Source: Liriodendron chinense
Lineage: Eukaryota > Streptophyta > Magnoliopsida > Magnoliales > Magnoliaceae
Direction of reading: 5' to 3'
Assembly: GCA_003013855.2 (NCBI GenBank)
Contig: ML058465.1
Location: 1 to 64,000, forward strand
DNA length: 64,000 bases
This document shows positions 1 to 11,750 of this stretch, one piece after another. Numbering within the stretch: the first letter of the stretch is position 1; every line of letters begins with the position of its first letter. Below the pieces are notes generated by a model. That model did not search any database and had not been told where the DNA came from. It was given only the letters and a program-made list of their open reading frames with translations. Both the position numbers and the translations under genes were made by a program.

Positions 1-148
1 AAGGCTTTCTTTTAATCCCTAATTGAATGAAGTCCGCTCTCATCCCCTATAATCACAAAACATGTGTTAGATGGGCCTTTAAATCATGAAAATCATGCAA
101 ACCATGTCATGTAATGGGCAATGCAATGTATAAATTGGAGGTTCAACA
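1..148 (-). mobile_element. LTR end of the non-autonomous TGTTGAACC family, truncated by window edge
   Basis: This is the reverse complement of the first ~148 bases of the LTR at 16536 and 21584 (TGTTGAACCTCC start, then the shared GCATTGCCCATTACATG stretch). It stops exactly at TTCAACA, position 148, where copia LTR sequence resumes. The uninterrupted copia LTR copy near 10760 reads CTATATATGGAAC, so this is an insertion into the copia 5' LTR. The rest of the insert and the first ~680 bases of the copia LTR lie left of the window. Confidence 0.85.
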
Positions 149-1135
149 TATATGGAACTCGGTTGGATCTTGTGCATATGATCTTGAGCATCATCTAGGG
201 TTTGTTTGTGCCTTCTCCTTTAGATCCCTTTCTCTCATACCCTAAGATTTGTTGAGTTCATACTTCAATCCATGTTGATCTGACCAACATTGAAGAAGCA
301 TTCAAAGCTAGGATTAAATCATGAACTCAACCCCTCTTTAATGGCATCCTGACCTGCCTCTCATAGATATACTCTTGTCATCAATGCCATTAATGGTGGT
401 TTAGGTAGAAGCTCTCCTCATATAAAAGCCATATCCCAATATAGCCTCAACCTAACCCTAATCCCTCACCTTGGAATCTACAAGGAGTCATTCGTAGCAA
501 GGTTGCTGATCGTTGGAGCTGAAGAAGGTATCTTCCATGCAAGCCAAAGCTTCTTCAACAAAGGCATCATCAAGGGGCTCAATCAGCTAAGTATATTTAG
601 TCTTGAGAGTCCAAGAAACCTCCTCAAGTCGAGATTTGGGTTTCAGAGTTTGAAGACCCAAACTCGTAAGAGTCCTTGCGTAGGACAAGTCCTTGACTAG
701 GACAAGCCCTTGCGTAGGACAAAGTGGTTCATGGATTAGTCCTATGGAAGGATGAATCATGTGTTGAGTCGTAAGTCCTTTTGTAGGCTGTTAAGGTTTA
801 TGGTTAACCTCATTTAAAACCATAGTGATAGTGAAATCCGGCCACTCAAGGAGTGAGTGGATCAGCCGGGAGTGGAGTAGGTACATAACCGAACCACTAT
901 AAAAATCTCTTGTTGTGTGATGAATGGATGAACTGATTTACTTCTTTCACATGTGCTTTTATTGATTTATATTCTGCATATCTTGTGCTTGAAGAAAGTT
1001 CTCTAAGAATACTTTGCATGATTACAAGTATGTAATTGGGTAATTTAAAAAGTGTCCTATTTACCCCCCTCTAGGACTAGGTAACTTGTTTCTTGCTTCT
1101 ACAAAAGCGGTAATTAAACTTATACCATATTTTCA
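149..1135 (+). repeat. Partial 5' LTR of the Sirevirus element
   Basis: Nearly identical to 10763-11750 of the 3' LTR, ending in the same TTTTCA before the primer site. The U5 part contains ACCCCCCTCTAGGACTAGG, which recurs at the end of the second Sirevirus-type LTR near 50694. The 5' 683 bases are missing because another LTR is inserted at position 148/149. Confidence 0.92.
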
Positions 1136-1137
1136 AT

Positions 1138-1148
1138 TGGTATCAGAG
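1138..1148 (+). other. Primer binding site, initiator tRNA-Met type
   Basis: TGGTATCAGAG lies two bases after the LTR end. It is the standard copia primer site complementary to the 3' end of plant initiator tRNA-Met. Confidence 0.92.
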
Positions 1149-1208
1149 AGGGTTCCTCCTTAAAGGCGTAACAGCCCCGAGTTGATCCGTCTCTAGAAGC
1201 TTGAAATC

Positions 1209-3019
1209 ATGTCAAAAGGGGATTCTAGTATGGTTTCCAAAACTCCATATTTTGATGGATCAAACTATGCATATTGGAAAGCAAGAATGAGAGTCTTATT
1301 GCAATCATTGGATCATGCAACATGGAGGTCTGTGGAAATCAAATATGAAATACCCCTCTTGAGCACAGTCACAGATGGGGTCACCACCACCACAGTCAAA
1401 CCTGATGACTTATGGACTGATCTTGAACAACTGAGATACATTAGCAATGCAAAGGCACTCAATGCTATCTTTTGTGCCGTTTCAGCAGATGAGTTCAAAA
1501 GAATTTGTAATTGCACAAAAGCTAAGGAAGCTTGAGACATCTTTGAAACTATTCATGAAGGGACTAGTACAGTCAAAAGGTCAAAACTTCAGCTCTTGAC
1601 AACTCAATTTGAGAATATGAAAATGGAAGAACATGAGAACTTCATGGATTTTTACACCTGGCTGAGCGATGTCACCAATGCTATGTGGGGATTGGGGGAG
1701 AGGATATCGGATCCGCGCATTTGTAGGAAAATTCTAAGATCCTTACCCGAACGATTCTCCTCCAAAGTTATAACTATTGAGGAATGTAGAGATATTGATA
1801 CTATGAAAATAGAAGACTTACTAGGATCTCTACAGACCCATGAACTTCATTTCAAGAAATCCCTAAAAAGTAGAAACACAGTGCTGAAAACCTCACACAC
1901 TACACAAGAATCTATAGTTGATAGTGATGAAGAAATGGATATGAATGAAATGGCTCTTATGGCCAAGAAGTTTAGAAAATTCTTCAAAAACAAAAGAAAG
2001 AGGGTTGACAAAAATAGTAAATCTTTTGACAAAAAGCACTATACAGGAAAATCTTACAACAAGCCAAAAGATCCTGAGTGCTACAACTGTGGACGCTATG
2101 GTCATATTGCCTCTGACTGCCAAGCTCCTGCCAAAGAAAAATTTAAAAAGAAAGCAATGGCAGCCACATGGGATAACCTCGAGAGTACAGATTCAGAAAC
2201 AGAAGAATATCAAAGTGATGGGAGAGGATCAGTTAAAATTCTGATGGCCTCTATCTCTAAGATTGTCCCAGACATACAAGGCAAAAGAGACAAGGATGAT
2301 CATGAGCTATCAGAAAACAATGTGACATCCTCCGATGATGACGAGGATGGTAATGAAGGTTTGCAAGTTGCCTATGATGAGTTATTTCGTCAAAGCATCC
2401 TTCTTACCAAGAAGTTGAGCCAAGCTAATATTGACAATAATAAATTGGCTGATGAAATGCAAGAAGTGAAAGGAGAAAACAACAGAATTCACTTTCAAAT
2501 CTGTGACTTGGAAAGGAAAAACAAAGCAGCTCAAGACAAAATTAATACCCTAGAAGATGATCTGAAAAAGGCAAAATCTACAAATCAATGTCTAATCTTG
2601 CAGCTTAATCAAGAAAGTCAACTAAATGAAAGATTTGCCCAGAGTAGAGAAAAACTAGACGATATCCTTAAATCAGGTAAGCCTTGTAGGAATATAAGAG
2701 GGCTAGGCTATGGTGAGCAAACTAAGGTTAGTAACTCAGAACCTAAAAAGATCAGGAATGCATCAGGAAGCACTAAGAAAATTCACCTATATGCCATGCA
2801 TGCGGAGATGTTGGACATTTGAAGTTTGAATGCTTGATCTTTAAGAATCCGGTTCGGAACTTGAAAGGTAAATTTGTACCTACCAGAAAAAGGATGAATC
2901 ATATGTGGAGTCCTCCTAAACAAACACTAAACATGAGGAGAAATTATCCCACTCCACCGAAGAAAGACAAAAGAATGGAAGAGCTCCTTGAAATGGTAAA
3001 ACAGTGAAACAAAAGAACC
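1209..3019 (+). pseudogene. gag: Sirevirus gag, broken
   Basis: Capsid/nucleocapsid polyprotein. It starts with ATG at 1209 (MSKGDSSMVSKTPYFDG), typical of Sirevirus gag. A TGA at 1533-1535 interrupts the frame, which continues to 2822. The first zinc knuckle, CYNCGRYGHIASDC, is at 2079-2120. An acidic linker and a long coiled coil (about 2360-2640) follow, the latter a Sirevirus hallmark. A frameshift before 2792 puts a second knuckle, CHACGDVGHLKFEC (2792-2833), in another frame; that frame is then stopped at 3005-3007. The lesions look like ordinary decay, with TGA where Trp is expected. Confidence 0.9.
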
Positions 3020-3502
3020 ATGGAGCTAATGAAAGAGAATTCAAGCAAAGAATCAACACCTTATGCTCAAACGATGACATCTCTAGAATCAACCAAGAAG
3101 CCTGGTTCTCCAAAAAGGGTAGTCTCTAAATGGGTAGTAAAGAACAAATGCTTAGTTATCCATACAGCCCTTAGAGCCGGAAGAAACACTAGGTGGTACC
3201 TTGATAGTGGATGCTCCCGACACATGACAGGTGACAGGACTCAGTTTTGTGATTATGCTGAATTTGATGGTAGGTCTGTTACCTTTGGAGATGGGAGTGT
3301 TGCCAAGATTGTTGGAAAGGGAACCATCACCGGGCCAGGATTGCCCAAAATTGAGGATGTACTATGTGTTGATGGTTTGAAACATAATCTATTAAGCATC
3401 TCTCAAATATGTGATGAACAGCATTCCGTAAAATTCTCCAAAGAAATGTGCGAAATTATGGACCAAACTGGAAAATTGATACTAAAAGGGTTTCGCACTT
3501 GA
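3020..3502 (+). pseudogene. Copia aspartic protease region
   Basis: Retropepsin-like domain that would cut the gag-pol polyprotein. The active-site segment WYLDSGCSRHMTG has DSG at 3203-3211, followed by the usual DGS and LLSISQ motifs. It is in frame with the second zinc knuckle and upstream of integrase. The frame ends at a TGA (3500-3502) inside the polyprotein, directly before the gag-pre-integrase segment, so this is an internal nonsense change. Confidence 0.9.
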
Positions 3503-4430
3503 GATAACTGCTATGTTATTGAAAACAAGGGGGATGAGGGACCATCTGCCGTATGCCACATGGCTATTAATGATGAGACTGAGTTATGGCATCAACGGCT
3601 TGGTCATGTCCATTACAGGAACCTTGCTAGGTTAAGTAGAAAGAAATTAGTAAGAGGATTACCAAAGATTGGGAAAAAACCAAAAGAAGTATGTGCAGAA
3701 TGCTTGAAAGGTAAACAAATTAAAGTTGCACATAAGAAGACTACATCCATCATTGCTACATCAAAACCCGTTGATCTACTCCACATGGATCTCGTAGGTC
3801 CCACAAGAGTAATGAGTCAAGGTGGTAAGAGGTACTTCTTTGTTATTGTTGACGACTATTCCCGATATACTTGGGTTGTATTTTTGAAAGAAAAGTCTGA
3901 TACATTTGAGGAATTTGAGAAACTCACGAAACGACTCCACAATGAGAAGGAATGTACAGTGAAACGTATTAGGAGTGATCATGGGGGAGAAATTTGAGGA
4001 CGGGCGCTTTGAACTATTCTGTGAAAATTTGGGCATCAAACATGAATTCTCAGCCCCAAAAACTCCACAACAAAATGGAGTAGCAGAGAGGAAAAACAGA
4101 GTTCTACTTGACATGGCCACAGTTATGATGAATAACAAAAATATAGCAAAAAATCTGTGGGCCGAAGCAGTAAATACAGCTTGTCACATCATTAATCGTG
4201 TTTATTTGAGAGCCGGCCTAGATAAAACCCCATATGAGCTGTGGAATGGAAAAGTTCCAAACATCAAGTACTTTAGGGTCTTTGGTAGCAAATGTCACAT
4301 CCTTCGAGATCGAGAGAATCTAGAAAAATTTGACTCTAAGAGAGATGAGGGAATATTTCTAGGATATGCTTCTGATAGTCGTGCCTATAGAGTGTACAAT
4401 ACAAGGACTAAAACAACTCAAGAATCCATA
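3503..4430 (+). pseudogene. Copia integrase, frameshifted
   Basis: Integrase inserts the element cDNA into chromosomes. The HHCC zinc-binding region (LWHQRLGHVHYRNLARLSRK, then CAECLKGKQ) is visible from about 3587. The catalytic core follows: the first Asp in HMDLVGP, VDDYSRYTWV, the second Asp in RSDHGGE, and the Glu in PQQNGVAERKN. A one-base frameshift near 3990, right after RSDHGGE, separates the two catalytic Asp residues from the Glu. The C-terminal FGSKCH and LGYASDSRAYRVYN region runs to about 4410. Confidence 0.9.
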
Positions 4431-5628
4431 AATGTTATCATTGATGACCAATCCAAAGAAGATACAAGACTCGATGATGATGAAGTGGGAGAACCATCCC
4501 ACATAGGCAAACCTGTTGAAAAATCTCCCACTCCCAATGCCTCAATAGCTTCTGAAAATGTTCCACATATCAAGGATCATCCCCTCAATCAAGTCATTGG
4601 AGATCCGGATGTTGGAGTCAAGACTGGGAGACAACTTGAGGCCATCAACAGTCATGTGTGCTTCACTTCAAAAATTGAACCAAAAAATATAAATGAGGCT
4701 CTCAATGATGAGTTTTGGATACTTGCAATGCAAGAGGAACTTCAACAGTTTACCAGAAATGAAGTTTGGTTTCTGGTTGAAAGACCATATGAGAAGAATG
4801 TCATTGGAACTAAATGGATCTTCAAAAACAAAACAGATGAATCTGGCAATGTGATTCGAAACAAAGCACGTCTTGTAGCTCAAGGGTACTCTCAAATCGA
4901 GGGAATTGATTTTAATGAAACTTTTGCCCCGGTTGCTATCATGTCCATAGCATGTGCTCTCAAATTCAAATTATTTCAAATGGACGTGAAGAGTGCCTTT
5001 CTAAATGGTATACTTGATGAGGAGGTTTATGTTGAACAACCAAAAGGGTTTGTGGACCCTGGTTATCCTCAAAGAGTCTACCGATTGAAAAAGGCTCTCT
5101 ATGGGGTTAAAACAAGCCCCCCGAGCATGGTATGAACGTCTTACTCAATTTCTAATTGCTCACAAGTTTGTTAGGGGGAGTATTGATAAAACCCTATTTG
5201 TTAAGAGGACGGCTGATTCCTTTCTCATTGCTCAAATTTATGTGGATGATATTGTCTTTGGGTCAAACTGTGAAGAATTTTCTGGCTTATTTGCTGAACT
5301 AATGAAATCTGAATTTGAGATGAGTTTGGTAGGCGAACTGAATTTTTTCCTAGGATTGCAAGTTAAACAATTGAAAAATGGAATCTTTATCAACCAAACT
5401 AAGTATGCAAAAGATTTAGTTAAGAGGTTTGGGCTAGACTCGGGTCGATCACACACCACGCCTATGGCCACTACCATTAAACTTTCCAAAGACTTATCAG
5501 GCAAAAGTGTTGATCAACATTTATATAGAAGTATGATTGGGAGTCTTCTCTACCTCACAGCAAGTAGACTCGATATTGCCTTTAGTGTAGGGGCATGTGC
5601 TAGATTTCAAGCCGATCCTAGGGAATAA
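4431..5628 (+). pseudogene. Copia reverse transcriptase, frameshifted with small internal deletion
   Basis: After a variable linker (about 4431-4680), RT motifs appear: NEVWFLVERP, GTKWIFKNK, ARLVAQGYSQ, FNETFAPV, FQMDVKSAFLNG, VYVEQPKGF. A frameshift near 5103 divides ALYG from KQAPRAWYERL. The catalytic YVDD is at 5239-5250. The segment between FAPV and FQMDV is shorter than normal, suggesting a small in-frame deletion. The frame ends at TAA 5626-5628, a nonsense change within the connection to RNase H. Confidence 0.92.
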
Positions 5629-6179
5629 CACCTCATTGCTGTAAAAAGAGTGATCAGATATGTGGCCTGCACAACTGAATATGGCTTGTGGTACCCTTTG
5701 ACACCTCAACCATCATTGCGAGGTACTCCGACGCCGATTGGGCCGGAAATATGGATGATAGAAAATCCACAAGCGGTGACTGTTTTTACGTCAGAAACTG
5801 CTTAATTGCTTGGCATAGCAAAAAGCAAAACTCCATCTCATTGTCCACTGCTGAAGCTGAATATATTGCTGCCGGTAGTTGCTGCGCTCAACTACTTTGG
5901 ATGAAGCAGATGTTGAAGGATTATGGTCTTAATCAGGACGAAATGATGCTCTTTTGTGACAACACTAGCGCCATTAATATTTCAAAAAATCCTGTTCAAC
6001 ATTCTCGAACCAAGCATATTGACATTCGGCACCATTTTATAAGAGAACTAGTTGAAGAAAAACTGATCAATCTTGAATACATCCAAACCGAGCGGCAATT
6101 GGCCGACATTCTTACTAAGCCGTTAGATTTCACAAGGTTTGAACACCTTCGGAAGTCTATCAGGGTATGCTCACTCTAG
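5629..6179 (+). pseudogene. Copia RNase H, end of pol
   Basis: Ribonuclease H degrades the RNA strand during cDNA synthesis. A frameshift near 5690 leads into ARYSDADWAGNMDDRKSTSG, then SLSTAEAEYIAA, FCDNTSAINI, RTKHIDIRHHFIRE and ADILTKPL, the standard copia RNase H landmarks. The frame ends at TAG 6177-6179, the natural end of pol. Confidence 0.93.
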
Positions 6180-6699
6180 TCAATTGGAAAATCATGTGCA
6201 TATAGGTATATCTGAGGAATTAGCCTCATATAATTGAATGATCATTGATATTCTCAAGCTTAGATTCTTACAAAATAGACTGGGGAATCATTTGCAGGAG
6301 GGAGGAAGTGTTTAACTGTTTAAATGTCACTGGAGACATTTCCGATTGATTGGACACTTCTTCGATCAATCGGAAATATCAGGGGTGGGACCAGCTATAT
6401 ACGCGAGCTCTGTTGATTCTGCCCTATGTTTCTGGTTCTTTTCAAAATCTTCTGGTAGGGCATCCTTGTGCGATCGGACTGTAGCTCGGCAGGCCTTCCA
6501 TCGGTCCTCATTTGCAGCAATAGTGGCTCCTCGTGTCTCCTAGGTAACGTCTCAAAAGTTGTCAGTTCGGTTGCTTCTTTCCCCTTACCTCTATTAGCTT
6601 ATCATTTGTAGGGATTTGAAGCTCTTCTTGGTACATCACTTCCTTCATGTCCATCTTGGTGTCTGCATTGTTCAACCATTTCTCCAATCTTGAAACACC
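6180..6699 (+). other. Untranslated spacer after Sirevirus pol
   Basis: No gene recognised. At about 6335-6372 there is a degenerate pair of CCGATTGATTGG/CGATCAATCGG palindromes like those in this element's LTR. Confidence 0.5.
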
Positions 6700-7878
6700 A
6701 TGCCTAAAGACCCTAAAGGCAAGTTCAAGATGGCTGCGGGGCCATCCACCACTGCCAGGACTAAGAAGCTCTAAACTTCTCGACCATCTCAGGGTTCTCC
6801 ACCTCCTACTGCTCCTCCTGCCCAACCTGAGGGTCTATCTTCAATATCCCGCTTTCAATCCCGCACCATCATATATAAACAGGAGGTCGTCTTGTCATGC
6901 GTGGAGCCCTTTCGCATTCCAGCCCTCCTCGCACAGATCTACTGGGATGGTGTGCTACGATTTGGAGGCGTGGCACATCCTGAGGTTGTGTATGTATTGT
7001 TATCCAAAATCATCAACCCTGTTGGAAATCCTCCATCATGTGAGGTCATTGTCAAAGGATGGGTGGTAAAGATCACAGCCCAAACCATAGCCGACCTGAT
7101 TGAGATTCCCATGTCCATAGCCCCCCAACCTAATGACAATCTTCTTGATTCTACTCTACGGGCTGATTGGACTCGATATTTGTGTCGGGGTCCCAATCCC
7201 GATTGGATAGATGGTAGTGCACTTCGGGCGTCCAAAATGTCCAATAGATTCCGAGTGCTCCACCAAATTTTCAGCACAAATGTCTACCCACGCAGTACCA
7301 ACAAATCCGATCTCACAGCAAATATGGTCAATCTACTCTATCACGTTGGTCACTAGACGCGTCTGTGTCTTCCATCCATCATTTTGCATCATATTCTGGA
7401 CGCTCTGCCAAACACCCGCAACACCATCCCCTTTGGCTGGATCATTACCCGTCTGGGCCAAGATTGCGGGTTCACAAATATTGTGGTCCATCCTATTCCT
7501 TGACGTACCTTCAAGGACCTCAATATCAAAAAGATGGTTCTACCAAAAGAGGATAACGTGGAAGACCGGGACTTCTCTCATACTCCCACACAGGTGTCTT
7601 CTGGCACCCATAGCGGGTCTTCAGCTCCTGCCCCGACGCCAGCCCCAGCTCGTCGATCAGTCAAGCGGTGACTTCAGTCCGACGCCTCTTTCGCACCTCC
7701 TCCTCCCAACTCGGAGCAGATCATTGCTCAACTAGATCGTGTGGAGGGCGCTCTAGCTCAGCAAGGTGAGCGGTTGACGAATCTTGAGAGCCTGATGTAG
7801 ACCATACATGATGCTGTTCAGCGCCTCACATCAGCTCTCTCATGTCGACGTGATGATGTCTCTGGCCCTGCTCCATAG
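6700..7878 (+). pseudogene. Extra Sirevirus ORF downstream of pol, putative plant transposon protein type
   Basis: A single frame can be followed from ATG 6700 (MPKDPKGKFKM) to TAG 7876-7878, about 392 codons, interrupted by stops at 6772, 7354, 7501, 7669 and 7798. The visible core (SRTIIYKQEVV, then VIVKGWVVKITAQTIADLIEIP, then NTIPFGWIITRLGQDCGF) resembles the 'putative plant transposon protein' family found beside plant retroelements. The C-terminus is proline-rich, then has a heptad-like segment (EQIIAQLDRVEGALAQQ). Its place between RNase H and the polypurine tracts matches the env-like/ORF3 slot of some Sireviruses. I see no transmembrane segment, so the family assignment is tentative. 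Confidence 0.6.
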
Positions 7879-8370
7879 ATACCTATATTTTTAGATAGGG
7901 TCCGTAGTGTATGTGCAATCGCGGATATCTTTTTGGGGCGACTTTATTAGTTATATCTTTTGATACATCTTTCCTTTGACACATTTCGTTTTGGATAGTT
8001 TGATGATCATTTTTTTTTGGATATTTTGATGATCTTGTGATTGGATTTGGATATTTTGGTATGTGTTATCTTGTGTATCCTTTCTCATTTATCTGACTCC
8101 TTTGCGTATATATATATATACTTGTGCGTAATTGCTTTATCCTTATTGGGCTTCTTGCCCCATTTTGGGTTGTATATATGGAATGTTTGGTCATGATATA
8201 CATTTCAGAATGGGAGGTTGGCTGCTTAGGCTATATGCCCACTGTGCTTACTGTCATATACTTGTATATCCTTGCATGACCATGTGTATTTTGGCTTCCT
8301 CTCTCGGCTCGTTAATGTCTATTTCCTCCTTTAGTCTATGACATATGCGCTGCATTCTCATTTCACTAAC
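7879..8370 (+). other. Non-coding 3' region of the Sirevirus
   Basis: AT-rich sequence with several TTTTGGATATTTTGATGATC-like short direct repeats (about 7995-8065) and a short TA run at 8107-8122. It ends with CTAAC (8366-8370), the left copy of the solo-LTR target duplication. No coding region recognised. Confidence 0.6.
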
Positions 8371-9782
8371 TGTTCGCTCGCCTCAAGTGTAAGGCTGCGA
8401 TGTAGTAATAAAACTCGGTAAGACCGAGGTCGATCCACAGGGAAATAGAAACAAGCTTCCAAACTACTCCAGCAACTCAGTTTATGGAAGAAATTCAGAT
8501 TCAATTATATATTTAACTAAAACAGCAACTTAATGAAAAATCAGAGATATAAAGTACTAAGGCTTTCAAGGATCCACTTGTAGCAACCCTATGTCAATTC
8601 AGTCAATCCAAGTGGAGATCACAACTAGATTTGAAGTCCTATCTCTCATCTAGTTGGAAAATAAAGCATTCACACACATTCAATCCAAATCAAGTTGAAC
8701 TTCCAAGTTCTAATCCATTCAATCAATGTAGAATTCAAATCCATAGCCTGCGGAGTAACAGCCATGCCTATGGACTATGGCCTGCTCAAGGATTACTATA
8801 ATTTGAATCTAAACAAGCAACCTGTGATAATCTCAGAGAATTATAAGGAATTCATGTCCTGGGTACATAAACTCTCATAAAACATCTCAAACTACCACTT
8901 TTGGAACTGAAACATAAGAAACATCCAAACTTGAATTGAAAAATACTTGAATTAAACTGAATCCAACATAGAATTAGCCACAAGCTTCACCTCTCAGCCT
9001 TAGCTGAGAGGTTCTAGCCGAGCATTGTCATGCTACAACTAAAATCTCTAAATAAAAGCATAAAAACAGAAAAACCCGAATAGGAGAGTTGCAGACGCTC
9101 CACGATCGCTTTCCCTCCTTAGAACCTCGTTCCTTAGCTTCTCTGATACCCTAGGAAGAACCCCTAGGTGTCCTTTTATAGCAATAAACCTCCCTTGCGT
9201 CAGATTCTCCGAAAGATTACGCATTGTACAGCAATTTTTAGAGTCCTAATTTAGAAAGAACTCTCCTTACGCAGAGCCGACCGGTCGTGACCGGTCGGAC
9301 TGCTCTTTTAAACATTCCAGGGAGTGCAGCCGACCGGTCATGACCGGTCGGACTGACCTTCCCAACAGTCCAGCGTACATACCCGACCGGTCATGACCGG
9401 TCGGGCTTTATTTTCACCTTGTCCAGAGAGCATGGCCGACCGGTCATGACCGGTCGGCCCTTCATCAATGTGATCAGCTTCCATGGCCGACCGGTCAAGA
9501 CCGGTCGGCCTTCTTTCATTTGATTTTTCTTCCTTTAGTTTTCTCCTTTTTCTCTTCTCTCTCCTTTCCTTGCTTTCTTCTTTCTTTGCTTTCTTCTTTC
9601 TTTGATCCTCTTTCATCCTTCATCCAAAAACTCTAAAAGCATTCTTTTGGCTCGTAATTGAATGAAGTCTGCTCTCATCCCTATAATCACAAAACATGTG
9701 TTAGGTGGGCCTTTAAACCATGAAAATCATGCAAACCATGTCGTATAATGGGCAATGCAATGTATAAATTGGAGGTTCAACA
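8371..9782 (-). mobile_element. Solo LTR of the non-autonomous TGTTGAACC family
   Basis: On the minus strand it starts TGTTGAACCTCC (9782 downward) and ends GCGAACA (8371), as do the LTRs at 16536 and 21584. It is flanked by a perfect 5-bp target duplication CTAAC (8366-8370 and 9783-9787). No internal region is present, so it is a solo LTR from recombination between two LTRs. At 1412 bp it is shorter than the ~1.9-kb LTRs of the complete element and clearly more diverged. It interrupts the 3' untranslated region of the Sirevirus. Confidence 0.93.
9277..9508. repeat. Array of five GACCGGTC-type palindromes in the solo LTR
   Basis: Five near-perfect inverted repeats with core GACCGGTCNTGACCGGTC and flanking CC/GG occur at 9277-9298, 9330-9351, 9383-9404, 9436-9457 and 9487-9508, spaced about 51-53 bases apart. 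The two central bases vary; the arms are conserved. Confidence 0.95.
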
Positions 9783-10079
9783 CTAACCTTTGTCAATCAC
9801 TGACAAAAAGGGGAAGAAGTTATCCCACCAAAAGGTCCAGGTTATTTTTTTTGTTGATCTTTTGTGTGCAGGGACTAAGGGGGAGTTCAAGTGAAGCCTA
9901 GTCTGTACATTGAGTCTGTACATTTTGTATGTAATGAGTCATGTCTATGTGTAAAGCTTTTATTTTCAACATGTTCAATGTATGTATGTATTTTGGTTTT
10001 GGTGTCTAGGAAAAGTCTGTGGTATGGACCAAGACTTTTATAGGTTTGGTTTTGTCTGGTAATTGACAAAGGGGGAGAT
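9783..10079 (+). other. Repeated polypurine tracts before the Sirevirus 3' LTR
   Basis: Three purine-rich tracts precede the LTR: ACAAAAAGGGGAAGAAG (9803-9819), AAGGGGGAG (9877-9885) and AAAGGGGGAGAT (10068-10079). The last directly abuts the LTR and is the likely plus-strand primer. Multiple tracts at this place are a described Sirevirus property. The stretch also has TTTGTCAATCACTGAC-like repeats. Confidence 0.8.
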
Positions 10080-11750
10080 TGTTAATGCAAAGATTTGTCA
10101 ATTACCATGGTTAGTGTGTCGTCGAGTCTCCTTGCGGCTGAAGACAGAAGCTACTCAAAGAAGATCGCTCATCCAGTCAGCTTCAAGCCTCTCCATCCAA
10201 ACCTTTGATCCCAAAACCCTTCTATAGATGGTCCAATCCTTCCTAGTTACATCCTCAGCACCATCTATAGTCCACCTTCCATAAAGATCAGCTATGGAAG
10301 GGTCCATTATAGCAGATGTTGCTTAAAAGTTGAAAATCAGTATATCTGCTGTCTCCGATAGGTGTCCGATCCATCGGAGATGAGTCCGATAGGTGTCCAA
10401 TCAATCGGACGATATGTCCGATCAATCGGAGAATTGTGCAGCAACATTGAAAATCTCTCTGGACACTTTTCCGATCACTCGGAGGACTGTCCGATCAATC
10501 GGACAGGGTGCTCCGATCCATCGGACATACATCCGATCCATCGGAGGAAAATTCAGAAAAAATACATAAACTCTCTGGAAGGAATTTCGATCAATCGGAC
10601 CATCTGTCCGATCAATCGGACAGGGTCTTCCGATCAATCGGAACTGAGTCCGATCAATTGGAGAACCTGTTTTTCAGCAAAATTCAAATCAAGCTAAAAC
10701 TTATGTCCGATCGATCGGATCCTATCGAGGTGACCGTTTTCTGACCGTTGAATGTCATCTCTATATATGGAACTTGGTTGGATCTTGTGCATATGATCTT
10801 GAGCATCATCTAGGGTTTGTTTGTCCCTTCTCCTTTAGATCCATTTCTCTCATACCCTAAGATTTGTTGAGTTCATACTTCAATCCATGTTGATCTGACC
10901 AACATTGAAGAAGCATTCAAAGCTAGGATTGAATCATGAACTCAACCCCTCTTTAATGGCATCTTGACCTACCTCTCATAGATATACTCTTATCATCAAT
11001 GCCATTAATGGTGGTTTAGGTAGAAGCTCTCCTCATATAAAAGCCATATCCCAATATAGCCTCAACCTAACCCTAATCCCTCACCTTGGAATCTACAAGG
11101 AGTCATTCGTAGCAAGGTTGCTGATCGTGGGAGCTGAAGAAGGTATCTTCCGTGCAAGCCGAAGCTTCTTCAACAAAGGCATCATCAAGGGGCTCAATCA
11201 GCTAAGTATATTTAGTCTTTCGAGTCCAAGAAACCTCCTCAAGTCGAGATTTGGGTTTCAGAGTTTGAAGACCCAAACTCGTAAGAGTCCTTGCGTAGGA
11301 CAAGTCCTTGACTAGGACAAGCCCTTGCATAGGACAAAGTGGTTCATGGATTAGTCCTATGGAAGGATGAATCCATGTGTTGAGTCTTAATTCTTTTGTA
11401 GGCTGTTAAGGTTTATGGTTAACCTCATTTAAAACCATAGTGATAGTGAAATCCGGCCACTCAAGGAGTGAGTGGATCAGCCGGGAGTGGAGTAGGTACA
11501 TAACCGAACCACTATAAAAATCTCTTGTTGTGTGATGAATGGATGAACTGATTTACTTCTTTCACATGTGCTTTTATTGATTTATATTCTGCATATCTTG
11601 TGCTTGAAGAAAGTTCTCTAAGAATACTTTGCATGATTACAAGTATGTAATTGGGTAATTTAAAAAGTGTCCTATTCACCCCCCTCTAGGACTAGGTAAC
11701 TTATTTCTTGCTTCTACAAAAGCAGTAATCAAACTTATACCGCATTTTCA
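10080..11750 (+). repeat. 3' LTR of the Sirevirus element
   Basis: Begins TGTTAATGC directly after the polypurine tract and ends GCATTTTCA, so it has TG...CA ends and is 1671 bp. The 3' ~990 bases match the partial 5' LTR. The following CAAAG (11751-11755) is the candidate right target duplication; the left copy is outside the window. Confidence 0.92.
10365..10719. repeat. Array of about twelve TCCGATCNATCGGA palindromes in the Sirevirus LTR
   Basis: Twelve 14-bp inverted repeats of the form TCCGATCNATCGGA lie within 355 bases, most perfect or with one change. The variants show one arm base altered (for example TCCGATCACTCGGA). Palindrome clusters in the U3 part of the LTR are known for Sireviruses; this one is unusually dense. 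Confidence 0.93.

Larger units (their letters stand above)
149..11750 (+). mobile_element. Degenerate Sirevirus-type Ty1/copia retrotransposon (SIRE/Maximus-like)
   Basis: The order is partial 5' LTR, tRNA-iMet primer site, gag with two CCHC knuckles and a long coiled coil, protease, integrase, reverse transcriptase, RNase H, an extra downstream ORF, several polypurine tracts and a complete 3' LTR. That order, the gag coiled coil, repeated polypurine tracts and palindrome-rich LTRs are known for plant Sireviruses. The coding region has several in-frame stops and at least four frameshifts, so it is inactive. A solo LTR of another family (8371-9782) interrupts it. It appears inserted in Tat-like sequence that resumes at 11751; its left target duplication is outside the window. 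Confidence 0.93.

Noticed and set aside
503..700. 65-codon ORF, repeated at 11118-11315
   Set aside because: It lies inside both LTRs of the Sirevirus; its repetition is due to LTR identity and there is no protein similarity.
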